Below, piece by piece: positions 9,257 to 17,407 of a stretch of 64,000 bases of DNA; the stretch's first letter is position 1; each line of letters opens with the position of its first letter. The position numbers and the translations under genes were made by a program. This stretch comes from Yeosuana aquiaggeris (lineage in GTDB: Bacteria > Bacteroidota > Bacteroidia > Flavobacteriales > Flavobacteriaceae). The notes under the pieces were generated by a model. That model saw nothing but the letters and a program-made list of their open reading frames with translations. It was not told where the DNA came from and ran no database searches. The DNA is taken from the NCBI RefSeq assembly GCF_044003965.1, contig NZ_JBAWKC010000001.1, forward strand, positions 1,054,001 through 1,118,000, read 5' to 3'.

Positions 9257-10441
9257 TTAGCTTACAGCTTCTTTAATTCGTTTGATGGCTTCTACAATCT
9301 GCTCTTGTGAAGCGGCGTAGGAAATTCTAATACAATCAGGATTTCCAAACGATTCTCCGTCAACGGTTGCTACCAAAGCCTTTTCTAGTAAATACATTGA
9401 GAAATCAGAGGCATTATTTATGGTTTTTCCATGTAAGGTTTTACCAAAAAAGTAGGAGATATTTGGAAATACATAAAAAGCACCTTCAGGGACATTAGTT
9501 TTAAACCCTTCAATCTCATTTAGTAATCCTAATATTAAATCACGGCGTATTTTAAATTCATCAATCATGTATTGAACACGACTAGGTGATTCCATAAGTG
9601 CTGTAATAGTTGCACGCTGTGCAATACAGTTGGCACCACTTGTTATTTGCCCTTGCATTTTATTACAAGCTCTGGCAATTTTTTCAGGAGCACCAATATA
9701 TCCTATACGCCATCCGGTCATAGCAAAAGCTTTTGAAACGCCATTTACTGTAATGGTTCTGTCATACATATCATCAAATTGAGCCATACTTGCATGACCA
9801 CCCACATAGTTGATGTGCTCATAAATCTCATCAGAAACCACATATATATCTGGAAAATCAACTAAAACATCCGCTAAGGCTCTTAACTCTTCTTTGCTAT
9901 AAATAGATCCACTTGGGTTGCACGGTGAGCTAAACCAAATCATTTTAGTTTTTGGAGTAATCGCAGTTCTTAATTGCCCGGGTGTCATTTTAAAATCTGT
10001 AGCAATAGTCGTTTTTACCTCTACAGGAACCCCATCGTTTAGTTTTATAAGATCGGCATAACTTACCCAATATGGACAAGGTAAAATAACCTCATCGCCT
10101 TTGTTAGTCAAAACGGCCGCAATATTGGCTAATGATTGTTTAGCACCGGTAGAAACCACAATTTGGTTTGGAGTGTAGTTCAAACCATTATCACGTTTAA
10201 ATTTGGTGATGATAGCCTGTTTTAAGTCTACATAACCGTCAACGGGTGAATAAGAATTATAGTTGTCATTAATTGCTTGTATTGCTGCATCCTTTATAAA
10301 ATCCGGAGTATTAAAATCTGGCTCGCCTAAGCTTAAACCAATAATATCTTTTCCTTCAGTTCGTAATTCTCTTGCTTTTGCAGCCATAGCCAACGTAGCA
10401 GACGTAGCCATGTTTAAAATTCTATCAGATAATAATTGCAT
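9257..10441 (-). CDS. PLP-dependent class I aminotransferase (aspartate aminotransferase type)
   Basis: Transfers amino groups between an amino acid (probably aspartate or an aromatic one) and 2-oxoglutarate. The 394 residues are typical of the subfamily Ib AspC/AAT proteins. Visible sites are SLGEPDFNTP near residue 37, SSPCNPSG (Asn175), VVSDEIYEHI (Asp204, Tyr207), and the PLP lysine in NGVSKAFAMTGWRIGY (Lys237); a C-terminal RISYAA holds the carboxylate-binding Arg. It begins 23 bases after the desaturase gene on the same strand with no promoter visible in the gap, so the two may share a transcript. Substrate cannot be fixed from sequence. Confidence 0.93.
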   Translation of the reverse strand: MQLLSDRILNMATSATLAMAAKARELRTEGKDIIGLSLGEPDFNTPDFIKDAAIQAINDNYNSYSPVDGYVDLKQAIITKFKRDNGLNYTPNQIVVSTGAKQSLANIAAVLTNKGDEVILPCPYWVSYADLIKLNDGVPVEVKTTIATDFKMTPGQLRTAITPKTKMIWFSSPCNPSGSIYSKEELRALADVLVDFPDIYVVSDEIYEHINYVGGHASMAQFDDMYDRTITVNGVSKAFAMTGWRIGYIGAPEKIARACNKMQGQITSGANCIAQRATITALMESPSRVQYMIDEFKIRRDLILGLLNEIEGFKTNVPEGAFYVFPNISYFFGKTLHGKTINNASDFSMYLLEKALVATVDGESFGNPDCIRISYAASQEQIVEAIKRIKEAVS

Positions 10442-10464
10442 CTAAAAATAATGAATAAATAAGG

Positions 10465-11565
10465 TTAGACTTGTAACGCAGGATTCATTCCCATATCACG
10501 TAAGTACTTAAAATGCGCAATAATAGCTTTGCGCGTTGTTTTATATTCGTGGTAAGGTAAATTGAATTCTTTAGCCGTTTCTTTAACTATTTTAGATATT
10601 TTAGTGTAATGAATATGGCTAATATTTGGAAAAATATGATGTTCAACCTGATGATTTAAACCACCAGTAAACCAATTAACTATTTTGTTTTTTGTACTAA
10701 AGTTGATGGTCGTATTTAGTTGATGGATAGCCCAGGTATTTTTCATCTCGCCATCTTTTGAAGGTTGAGGCATTTCCGCTTCTTCCATAACATGTGCTAA
10801 TTGAAAAACAACACTTAAAATTAGTCCGGCTGTATAGTGCATAATAAAAAATCCAATAAGTATTTTCCACCACGCTATTTCCAGAAATAACATTGGAATG
10901 ATAATCCATATGGCTATGTAAATAATTTTGGAAATGACTAGTTTGCTCCAGTTCCATACTGGGTTAGGTAATTTGCCATAAGACAGTTTACGTTTCATAT
11001 AGCGTTTCATCTGAAGGAAATCTGTAGTAATAGCCCAGTTTATTGTCAACAAGCCATAAAGTAAGACAGAGTAATAATGTTGAAATTTGTGATACCATTT
11101 CCATTCGGAATGTTCAGTAAAACGCATAATTCGACCGGCATCTAGATCTTCATCATGACCGTGAATATTAGTATAAGTATGATGTAATACATTATGTTGT
11201 ACCTGCCAGTTATAAACGTTACCAGCAAGAATATAAATACTACTACCCATAATTCTGTTAACCCATTCTTTGTTTGAAAAAGAGCCATGATTGCCATCAT
11301 GCATAACATTCATTCCAACACCAGCCATTCCAATGCCCATAACTACAGTAAGAAGTAATTGTGCCCAGCCTGGAAAGTCTAAGGTTAGTATTAAAAAATA
11401 GGGCATTAAAAAAATGGAAAACATTACAATGGTTTTAAGCCAAAGTTTCCAGTTTCCCGTACGTTTGATTTTATTTTCTTTAAAATAATCGTTCACACGC
11501 TTATTTAATGTTTTAAAAAACTTTGCAGAGTCTGTTCTTGAGAATGAAAGTGCTTGTTTTGTCAT
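10465..11565 (-). CDS. Membrane fatty-acid (acyl-CoA/lipid) desaturase
   Basis: A di-iron membrane desaturase that introduces a double bond into fatty acyl chains, used for membrane fluidity. The 366 residues show three histidine boxes: MHDGNHGS (His89, His93), QHNVLHHTYTN (His124, His128, His129) and NHQVEHHIFP (His305, His309, His310). Four or more hydrophobic stretches surround them (about 43-62, 68-86, 168-180, 212-256). The box spacing and the N-x-x-x-x-H-H-I-F-P form resemble the linoleoyl-CoA/front-end group, but no cytochrome b5 domain is fused. Position specificity is not known. Confidence 0.92.
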   Translation of the reverse strand: MTKQALSFSRTDSAKFFKTLNKRVNDYFKENKIKRTGNWKLWLKTIVMFSIFLMPYFLILTLDFPGWAQLLLTVVMGIGMAGVGMNVMHDGNHGSFSNKEWVNRIMGSSIYILAGNVYNWQVQHNVLHHTYTNIHGHDEDLDAGRIMRFTEHSEWKWYHKFQHYYSVLLYGLLTINWAITTDFLQMKRYMKRKLSYGKLPNPVWNWSKLVISKIIYIAIWIIIPMLFLEIAWWKILIGFFIMHYTAGLILSVVFQLAHVMEEAEMPQPSKDGEMKNTWAIHQLNTTINFSTKNKIVNWFTGGLNHQVEHHIFPNISHIHYTKISKIVKETAKEFNLPYHEYKTTRKAIIAHFKYLRDMGMNPALQV

Positions 11566-11617
11566 ACTATTGGTTTAAAAGGTGTTGTTAAATATTTTAG
11601 ATTTATCACACACTTGG

Positions 11618-11625
11618 CAAAGATA
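11618..11625 (-). promoter_or_regulatory. -7 element of a candidate desaturase promoter
   Basis: Minus-strand TATCTTTG matches TAnnTTTG. A TTG (complement of 11640-11642) lies 14 bases upstream, slightly closer than the usual 17-23. About 53 bases before the start codon. Confidence 0.42.
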
Positions 11626-11682
11626 GGCATAAACCATTCCAACTTATAACGTTTTTTCGCAAAAATATGTATCTAAAAAGTA

Positions 11683-11690
11683 TATTTTTG
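11683..11690 (+). promoter_or_regulatory. -7 element of a candidate rsmG promoter
   Basis: TATTTTTG fits TAnnTTTG, 16 bases before the rsmG ATG; the desaturase gene is divergent from the same 141-base gap. The -33 region reads TTTTTTCG, not a clean TTG. Confidence 0.38.
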
Positions 11691-11706
11691 CAGAAAATTA
11701 TGAGTT

Positions 11707-12336
11707 ATGGAACTTATTTTAAAATATTTCCCAAATCTTACTGAAGACCAGATTTCTAAATTTAAAAAGTTGGAATCACTTTATCAAGATTGGAATTTAA
11801 AAATCAATGTAGTGTCACGCAAGGATATTGATGAATTGTATTTGCGTCATGTACTGCACTCTTTGGGAATTGCAAAAGTGATAACTTTTAAGGATGGTTC
11901 CAAAATATTAGATGTAGGAACAGGTGGTGGTTTTCCAGGAATTCCTTTGGCTATTATGTTTCCTAACTGTTCATTTCATTTAGTTGATAGTATAGCTAAA
12001 AAGCTAAAGGTAGTTGATGAGGTTGTTGAAGGTTTGGGTTTAACAAATGTAAAAACAACTCATAGTAGAGTTGAAGAAATTAAGGATACTTATGATTTTA
12101 TTGTTAGCAGAGCGGTAGCTGCCATGCCAACTTTTGTGCATTGGACCAAAGGAAAAATAGATAAAAAGCAGGTCCATCAATTAAAAAATGGTATTATTTA
12201 TTTAAAGGGCGGTGATTTAACCGAAGAGCTTCAAGATTATAAAACTGCTGTTATTTATGATTTAAACGAGTTTTTTGAAGAAGACTTTTTTGAAACAAAA
12301 AAAGTGGTGTATTTGCCTTTGAAATTTAGAGGTTAA
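11707..12336 (+). CDS. rsmG: 16S rRNA (guanine-527-N7) methyltransferase
   Basis: Methylates N7 of G527 in 16S rRNA (also called GidB). The 209 residues carry the N-terminal helix with DWNLKINVVSRKDIDELYLRH (residues about 29-48), the SAM-binding ILDVGTGGGFPGIPLA (about 75-90), and FIVSRAVAAMP (about 138), all hallmark segments. The length matches the family. It is transcribed alone and converges on the TPR gene with six bases between the stop codons. Confidence 0.95.
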   Translation: MELILKYFPNLTEDQISKFKKLESLYQDWNLKINVVSRKDIDELYLRHVLHSLGIAKVITFKDGSKILDVGTGGGFPGIPLAIMFPNCSFHLVDSIAKKLKVVDEVVEGLGLTNVKTTHSRVEEIKDTYDFIVSRAVAAMPTFVHWTKGKIDKKQVHQLKNGIIYLKGGDLTEELQDYKTAVIYDLNEFFEEDFFETKKVVYLPLKFRG

Positions 12337-12342
12337 CATGTT

Positions 12343-13299
12343 TTACAGTTTATTAATTTCATTATAAAGTTCGTTGAAAGCGTAATATTGTTTTTGAAAC
12401 CAATAGGTGTTTTTAAATAATTCCAGATTATCTTCTAGTGACAAGTCTGTCCCTTTAAGAATGCTTTTGGCTTTATCGAAATTAAGCCTTGCATTAGCTA
12501 TGTCATTCAATTTTAAATTTGCTAAAGCTACTCCAATGACTGCATCAAAATCGGTTGCATCAAACTGTACAGCGGCTGAAAAATCAGATAATGCTTTTTG
12601 ATATTCACCTAGAAAAAAGGAGGAGATACCTCTGAAAAAATAAGCAGGCGCATTGTTTTTATCAAAATAAATAGCAGCAATAAAATCATTATTTGCCTTT
12701 TTAAAATAATTAACATCCATAAAAAAAACACCACGAGCAAAAAACGTGTTGCTGTCTGGGTTAAGTAAAACGGCTGAATTATAATTTTGCAATGCTTTTA
12801 CATGGTCTTCGAGACCCGCATAAGCTCGTGCCAATTGTAAAAAAATGGGATAAGATTTAATAACGGTTGGTTTCTCTAAATCCGAAATGGCGCCTTTGTA
12901 ATCTTTCAAATCATTTTTGGTGACAGCAAGGCTATATCTGGCTTCAATAAATTCGGGATTTAATTTCAAGGCGTTTGCATAATCTTCTTTTGCACCATTA
13001 AAATCCATTAAACTGTATTTTGAATTTCCTCTGTTAAAATAAGCATCGGCACTGGGTTCATAAAAAATAACTTTTGTGTAATCTAAAATAGCCCCATTAA
13101 AATCTCCTATACTATGTTTGGTTAGGCCTCTGTAAAATAAGGCGTCCAGATTTTTAGGTTCTAAAGATAGTGCTTCAGTATACAGTTGAATTTGCTCATT
13201 TGGATCCTCTGATTTAAGCGCTTTTCTAATCAATTTATTGGCTTGCCCAATGGTAATTAACGGAAAAATAAAGCAGATGAGGAATATATATTTTTTCAT
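12343..13299 (-). CDS. Exported tetratricopeptide-repeat protein
   Basis: A 318-residue periplasmic TPR protein. The ATG at 13299 begins a clean signal peptide (MKKYIFLICFIFPLITIGQ); an in-frame ATG at 13362 would put 21 non-signal residues before it and is rejected. Seven to eight TPR units follow, with repeats such as DALFYRGLTKHSIGDFNGAI and ADAYFNRGNSKYSLMDFNGA. TPR arrays hold proteins together; no enzyme domain is present, so the partner and role are unknown. It stands alone between rsmG (convergent) and pruA (same strand, separated by a terminator). Confidence 0.85.
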   Translation of the reverse strand: MKKYIFLICFIFPLITIGQANKLIRKALKSEDPNEQIQLYTEALSLEPKNLDALFYRGLTKHSIGDFNGAILDYTKVIFYEPSADAYFNRGNSKYSLMDFNGAKEDYANALKLNPEFIEARYSLAVTKNDLKDYKGAISDLEKPTVIKSYPIFLQLARAYAGLEDHVKALQNYNSAVLLNPDSNTFFARGVFFMDVNYFKKANNDFIAAIYFDKNNAPAYFFRGISSFFLGEYQKALSDFSAAVQFDATDFDAVIGVALANLKLNDIANARLNFDKAKSILKGTDLSLEDNLELFKNTYWFQKQYYAFNELYNEINKL

Positions 13300-13395
13300 T
13301 GGAGTCACATTTATGAGATAAATATAAGAACATTTTAAAAAGATTTTATAATACGCCTTCATATTCTACATATCTACTTTTATTTTTAAAAATAA

Positions 13396-13420
13396 AAGAC
13401 CCGCCTAAAAGGCAGGTCTT
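13396..13420 (-). terminator. Terminator downstream of pruA
   Basis: AAGACCCGCCT and AGGCAGGTCTT pair over 11 positions with one mismatch around an AAA loop. A/T-rich flanks on both sides give a U-tract for transcripts leaving pruA. It lies 20 bases past the pruA stop and before the TPR gene. Confidence 0.85.
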
Positions 13421-13440
13421 ATAAAAAATAAACATATTTG

Positions 13441-15066
13441 TTATCCTAAAAACGGATATCTGTAATCTGTTGGTGGTACAAAGGTTTCTTTTATAGTTCT
13501 GTTATTAACCCAACGCAATAAATTCCATACAGAACCAGCTTTGTCGTTAGTGCCTGATGCTCTGGCACCTCCAAAAGGTTGTTGTCCCACAACGGCTCCT
13601 GTTGGTTTATCATTTATATAAAAATTACCAGCAGCATTTTCTAATTTTTTAGTAGCTAATTCAATAACGTAACGGTCGCCACTAAAAATGGCGCCGGTTA
13701 AAGCGTATTCACTAGTACTGTCAACTAACTCTAAAACAGCTTCCCAATCTTTATCTTCATAAATGTAAAGTGTAATAATAGGGCCAAATAACTCCGTACA
13801 CATCGTAGTGTATTTTGGGTTTGTGGTAACAATAACTGTCGGTTCAATAAAGTATCCTTTTGAATCATCATAGCCGCCACCAATAATAATATCTGCGTCA
13901 GCATCTTTTTTTGCCTGGTCTAAATAACCTGATAATTTGGTGAAGGCTTTTTTATCAATAACCGCATTAATAAAGTTAGAAGGGTCTTCTGGACTTCCCA
14001 TTTTAAATGAGTTGATGTCATTTAAAATGGCTTTTTTAATATCACCCCATAAACTTTTTGGTATATAAGCACGTGAGGCTGCTGAACACTTTTGACCTTG
14101 GTATTCAAAAGCGCCTCTTGAAATAGCAGTTGCAACTTCTTGTGCATTTGAACTTGGATGCGCCCAGATAAAATCTTTTCCACCCGTTTCACCTACAATT
14201 CTTGGATAAGACTTATAATGATTAATATTTTTACCAATAGTTTCCCAGAAACTATTAAATACAGCAGTCGATCCTGTAAAATGTACACCAGCAAAATCTT
14301 TATTTGCTAATATGGTATCTGTGATCATTCCAGAATTACCAGTTACTAAATTAATAACGCCATCTGGTAATCCGGCAGCTTTAAATAATTCCATAATAAC
14401 ATAGGCCGAATATACCTGTGTAGCCGCTGGTTTCCATACTACTACATTGCCCATCATAGCTGGAGCTGCAGGGAGGTTTCCAGCAATTGCTGTAAAATTA
14501 AAAGGTGTAATAGCATATACAAATCCTTCTAATGGTCTGTATTCCATACGGTTCCAAAAGCCAGGAGACGAAATTGGTTGATTGCTATAAATTTCAGTCA
14601 TAAACTGAACATTAAATCGTAAAAAATCAATCAATTCACAAGCAGAATCAATTTCTGCCTGAAATACATTTTTTGATTGCGCCATCATGGTAGCTGCATT
14701 CATTCTATATCTGAAAGGTCCAGCTAATAAATCGGCTGCTTTTAAGAAAATAGCGGCACGATGTTCCCAGCTTGTTGAAGCCCATTTTATTCTTGCTTCT
14801 GCTGCTTTTTCTATAGCTAATTCAATATGTTCTTTCTCTGCTATATGGTATTTACCAACACAATGTTTGTTGTCATGTGGTGGATGAATATCAACTGTAT
14901 TACCTGTTCTATATTCTTTACCACCAATATAAAAAGGGATGTCAACTTGCTCCTTGTACATTTTTTTATAAGTAGTTAATACAGCTTCACGTTCTGGTGA
15001 TCCTGGTGCATAACCTTTAACAGGTTCATTAATAGCAACAGGTACATTGAAAAATCCGTTTCCCAT
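13441..15066 (-). CDS. pruA: L-glutamate gamma-semialdehyde (1-pyrroline-5-carboxylate) dehydrogenase
   Basis: Oxidises glutamate semialdehyde, formed from proline, to glutamate with NAD+. The 541 residues match the stand-alone P5CDH family in length (about 540). The catalytic residues are Cys327 in YQGQKCSAASRAY and Glu293 in VGETGGKDF, plus the aldehyde dehydrogenase N-terminal ITPFNFTAIAGNLPAAPAMM (about 186). The N-terminal NVPVAINEPVKGYAPGSPER segment separates it from ordinary aldehyde dehydrogenases. The proline dehydrogenase partner is not in the window. Confidence 0.96.
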   Translation of the reverse strand: MGNGFFNVPVAINEPVKGYAPGSPEREAVLTTYKKMYKEQVDIPFYIGGKEYRTGNTVDIHPPHDNKHCVGKYHIAEKEHIELAIEKAAEARIKWASTSWEHRAAIFLKAADLLAGPFRYRMNAATMMAQSKNVFQAEIDSACELIDFLRFNVQFMTEIYSNQPISSPGFWNRMEYRPLEGFVYAITPFNFTAIAGNLPAAPAMMGNVVVWKPAATQVYSAYVIMELFKAAGLPDGVINLVTGNSGMITDTILANKDFAGVHFTGSTAVFNSFWETIGKNINHYKSYPRIVGETGGKDFIWAHPSSNAQEVATAISRGAFEYQGQKCSAASRAYIPKSLWGDIKKAILNDINSFKMGSPEDPSNFINAVIDKKAFTKLSGYLDQAKKDADADIIIGGGYDDSKGYFIEPTVIVTTNPKYTTMCTELFGPIITLYIYEDKDWEAVLELVDSTSEYALTGAIFSGDRYVIELATKKLENAAGNFYINDKPTGAVVGQQPFGGARASGTNDKAGSVWNLLRWVNNRTIKETFVPPTDYRYPFLG

Positions 15067-15117
15067 AAGTTTTGTTTAATTTATTGTTTTATTTAAATAA
15101 AATTCGAAAATATGCTG

Positions 15118-15125
15118 CAAATTTA
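15118..15125 (-). promoter_or_regulatory. -7 element of a candidate pruA promoter
   Basis: Minus-strand TAAATTTG matches TAnnTTTG, 52 bases before the pruA start. No convincing -33 box. Confidence 0.4.
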
Positions 15126-15224
15126 CGAATTTTTTAAGGATTCTTTAAATGAGGGATTATTAAATGCAAGTTAAATTTGAATATTTTTTGTAAGTTGTCA
15201 TTTGCTATAAAGACTATATTTTTC

Positions 15225-15950
15225 ATGTGTACAGTTACTATTATTCCCAAAGGGAAAAATGATTTTGTTTTAACCTCTAATCGTGATGAAGCACCTCATA
15301 GAGTTTCATTAGCGCCTGGGGTTTATACTATCAATGATACAAAATTGTTATTTCCAAAAGATGAACTTTCAGGAGGAACATGGGTAGGTGTAAGTGAAAA
15401 AAACCGAGTGGTATGCATGCTCAATGGTGCGTTTGAGTCACATAAAAGGAAGATAAATTATAGGCTAAGCAGAGGTGTTGTAGCCAAGGATTTTTTAACG
15501 GCTGAATTTATAAAACCTGCTATTTCTTCATATAATTTAGTTGATATTGAGCCGTTTACTATGGTGATTGTTGACTGGAATTCTAGATTGAGGTTTTATG
15601 AATTGGTCTGGGATGGAACTGCAAAACATTTTTCTGAATTGCCCTTAGAACCAAGAATATGGTCCTCTTCTACATTGTATAATACGACAATGAAACAGGA
15701 AAGATTACAATGGTTTGAACATTTTAAGGAAGAACAAAATATAGAGGCTGAGACCTTGTTACAGTTTCACAAAACGGCTGGCGCAGATAATCTTGATTAT
15801 GGGGTCATCATGGATAGAGGATTTGTAAAAACAACAAGTATTACACAAATTCAAAAATCTCAACATACGCTTGAAATGCTTTATGAGAATTTACAAACTC
15901 AGGTTATAACAAAAAGTGAATTTATTTTATCTCAAATAGTCAATGAGTAG
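15225..15950 (+). CDS. NRDE (TANGO2-like) family protein
   Basis: A 241-residue member of the NRDE/TANGO2 family, named after the Asn-Arg-Asp-Glu motif, here SNRDEAPHR at about 20. The ATG at 15225 is chosen over an in-frame ATG at 15177 because the family begins Met-Cys (MCTVTIIPKG); removal of Met would expose an N-terminal Cys as in Ntn-hydrolases. Further family segments are GGTWVGVSEKNRVVCMLNG and LPLEPRIWSSSTLYN. The biochemical role is still uncertain; the eukaryotic TANGO2 has been linked to lipid and haem handling. It overlaps the next gene by eight bases, so the two are translated together. Confidence 0.9.
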   Translation: MCTVTIIPKGKNDFVLTSNRDEAPHRVSLAPGVYTINDTKLLFPKDELSGGTWVGVSEKNRVVCMLNGAFESHKRKINYRLSRGVVAKDFLTAEFIKPAISSYNLVDIEPFTMVIVDWNSRLRFYELVWDGTAKHFSELPLEPRIWSSSTLYNTTMKQERLQWFEHFKEEQNIEAETLLQFHKTAGADNLDYGVIMDRGFVKTTSITQIQKSQHTLEMLYENLQTQVITKSEFILSQIVNE

Positions 15951-16941
15951 TTCTGGAATTATTTTAACCTTGGCATATCCGGATACTATTGTTATGGTTT
16001 CTGAAGAATGGTTTTCGCCATTTTTAAAATTTATAGGTATTGGCAAAAAGAATTATGTAAGAGCGGGTCATGCCGCTTTGGTTTTGATTAATAAAAAGAC
16101 AGGTATCTTAGAATATCACGATTTTGGCAGATATATTGCCCCTGAGCCTTTTGGACGTGTCCGAGGTAGCATAACAGATAATGAGTTGCATTTTGCAATA
16201 AAAGCAAAAGTAGAGAATGACCTCATTACAAATATTGAGGAGATTTTAGAGTTTTTAGGCACGCATCCAAAATTAACCCATGGTGATGGAAAATTGATAG
16301 CTTCTGTTTGTAATGTAGTGGATTATGACAAGGCAAGAGCTCATATAACGGCCATGCAGCAAAAGCATTTTATTAGATATGCGGCTTTTTTAAAAGATGC
16401 TTGCAATTGTGCAAGATTTGTAACAGACACGTTAATAGCTTCCGTAACTGATTACAACATCAAAAGGAAACTTATTAGTTCTAAATGGTTTACTCCCAGT
16501 ACGGTTGGTAATGTCATTCTTGCGGATACTGAAAAGCAGGTTTATGAGGTTTCAGAAACAGGCATAATTACAGAATTTAAAGGTTCGCAAATGAGCGAAA
16601 ATGTGCGCTGTTTTTTGGATAAATTAGAAGGTCATGAGCCAAATTTTATAGGGACTTTAAAACCAAAACCAATTGAAGAGCTTCATGAGAAAGCGCAGTG
16701 GCTTTCTGGAATTGCGGCTGGGGCATGGTTTGAGTTACATCATATAGGACATCAAATGGAATATCAATTTAGACGTATTTCGCCACATGGAAATATAGAT
16801 GTTCAGGATATATTTTCAGTTGAAGATGAATCTTTTGATTATAGCCAAACTTTTGAATTTGTGCATTATTCAAACTGCAGTTTTTTGCACATTCAGCAAT
16901 CTGGAAAAATATATAGATTTAATAGAAAGACTTCTTTTTAA
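15943..16941 (+). CDS. DUF6695-like protein with possible permuted NlpC/P60 (LRAT-like) motif
   Basis: A 332-residue protein that I place only tentatively in the DUF6695 group. There is no signal peptide or membrane segment. The N-terminal half shows AGHAALVLINKKTG (His43), EYHDFGRY (His59) and DACNCARFVTDTL (Cys156): a His, a second His 16 residues on and then an Asn-Cys-x-x-Phe-Val, the order seen in circularly permuted papain-fold enzymes such as LRAT and YiiX. If right, it is a cysteine acyltransferase or peptidase. The C-terminal half (about 200-332) is unrecognised. The gene overlaps the NRDE gene by 8 bases and shares its 4-base palindromic stop with apaG on the other strand. Confidence 0.7.
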   Translation: MSSSGIILTLAYPDTIVMVSEEWFSPFLKFIGIGKKNYVRAGHAALVLINKKTGILEYHDFGRYIAPEPFGRVRGSITDNELHFAIKAKVENDLITNIEEILEFLGTHPKLTHGDGKLIASVCNVVDYDKARAHITAMQQKHFIRYAAFLKDACNCARFVTDTLIASVTDYNIKRKLISSKWFTPSTVGNVILADTEKQVYEVSETGIITEFKGSQMSENVRCFLDKLEGHEPNFIGTLKPKPIEELHEKAQWLSGIAAGAWFELHHIGHQMEYQFRRISPHGNIDVQDIFSVEDESFDYSQTFEFVHYSNCSFLHIQQSGKIYRFNRKTSF

Positions 16942-17324
16942 TTTATGGCGAAGGGCGCACTTAGCTTAAAAGTTGGTATAATGACTTTAAACTTTTTAGT
17001 AGTGGTAAAGTTAATCATACTATAATAACCTCGCATAGCACCAAATGGAGCGGTTAGCAAACAACCTGAACTATAAATATGAGATTCACCAGGTTTCAAA
17101 ACAGGTTTTTTGCCAATAACACCTTCACCTGAAACAATCTCAATATTGTTTAATGCATCATAAATTTTCCAATGACGTGCATTAAGTTGAACCGAATCTT
17201 TGCTTTGGTTTTCAATAGTTACTTTATAACCAAAGGCATATTGTATTTTATAATTTTTATAAAATGAGCCTTCAAAACTAGTTTCTACTGAAATTTTTAT
17301 ACCTCTTGTTACTTGTTGAACCAT
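16938..17324 (-). CDS. apaG: ApaG domain protein
   Basis: A 128-residue single-domain protein with an immunoglobulin-like fold; historically tied to Co2+/Mg2+ efflux and Ap4A metabolism, but its molecular job is unclear. Family signatures are VQQVTRGIKISVETSFEG at the start, GYKVTIENQSKDSVQLNARHWKI (split across about 49-71), GEGVIGKKPVLKPGESHIYSSG (about 84-105) and the C-terminal GAMRGYYSM. The length matches. It converges on the preceding gene with stop codons sharing the TTAA at 16938-16941. The Plug gene lies upstream on the same strand in the opposite transcriptional sense of reading order: plug is downstream of no gene here and each seems separately transcribed. Confidence 0.93.
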   Translation of the reverse strand: MVQQVTRGIKISVETSFEGSFYKNYKIQYAFGYKVTIENQSKDSVQLNARHWKIYDALNNIEIVSGEGVIGKKPVLKPGESHIYSSGCLLTAPFGAMRGYYSMINFTTTKKFKVIIPTFKLSAPFAIN

Positions 17325-17356
17325 GTTATCTGCTGATATACAATGTATATAAGAAG

Positions 17357-17364
17357 CAAAAATA
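17357..17364 (-). promoter_or_regulatory. -7 element of a candidate apaG promoter
   Basis: Minus-strand TATTTTTG fits TAnnTTTG, 32 bases before the apaG start and after the Plug stop codon, suggesting apaG has its own promoter. No -33 box identified. Confidence 0.38.
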
Positions 17365-17407
17365 AGATTTTTTTTGGCTCCTTATTAATTAATATTCATA
17401 AAACCGA

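Noticed and set aside
15943..16941. Normal (non-permuted) NlpC/P60 peptidase
   Set aside because: The Cys follows the His residues, the reverse of the standard order; only the permuted type fits.
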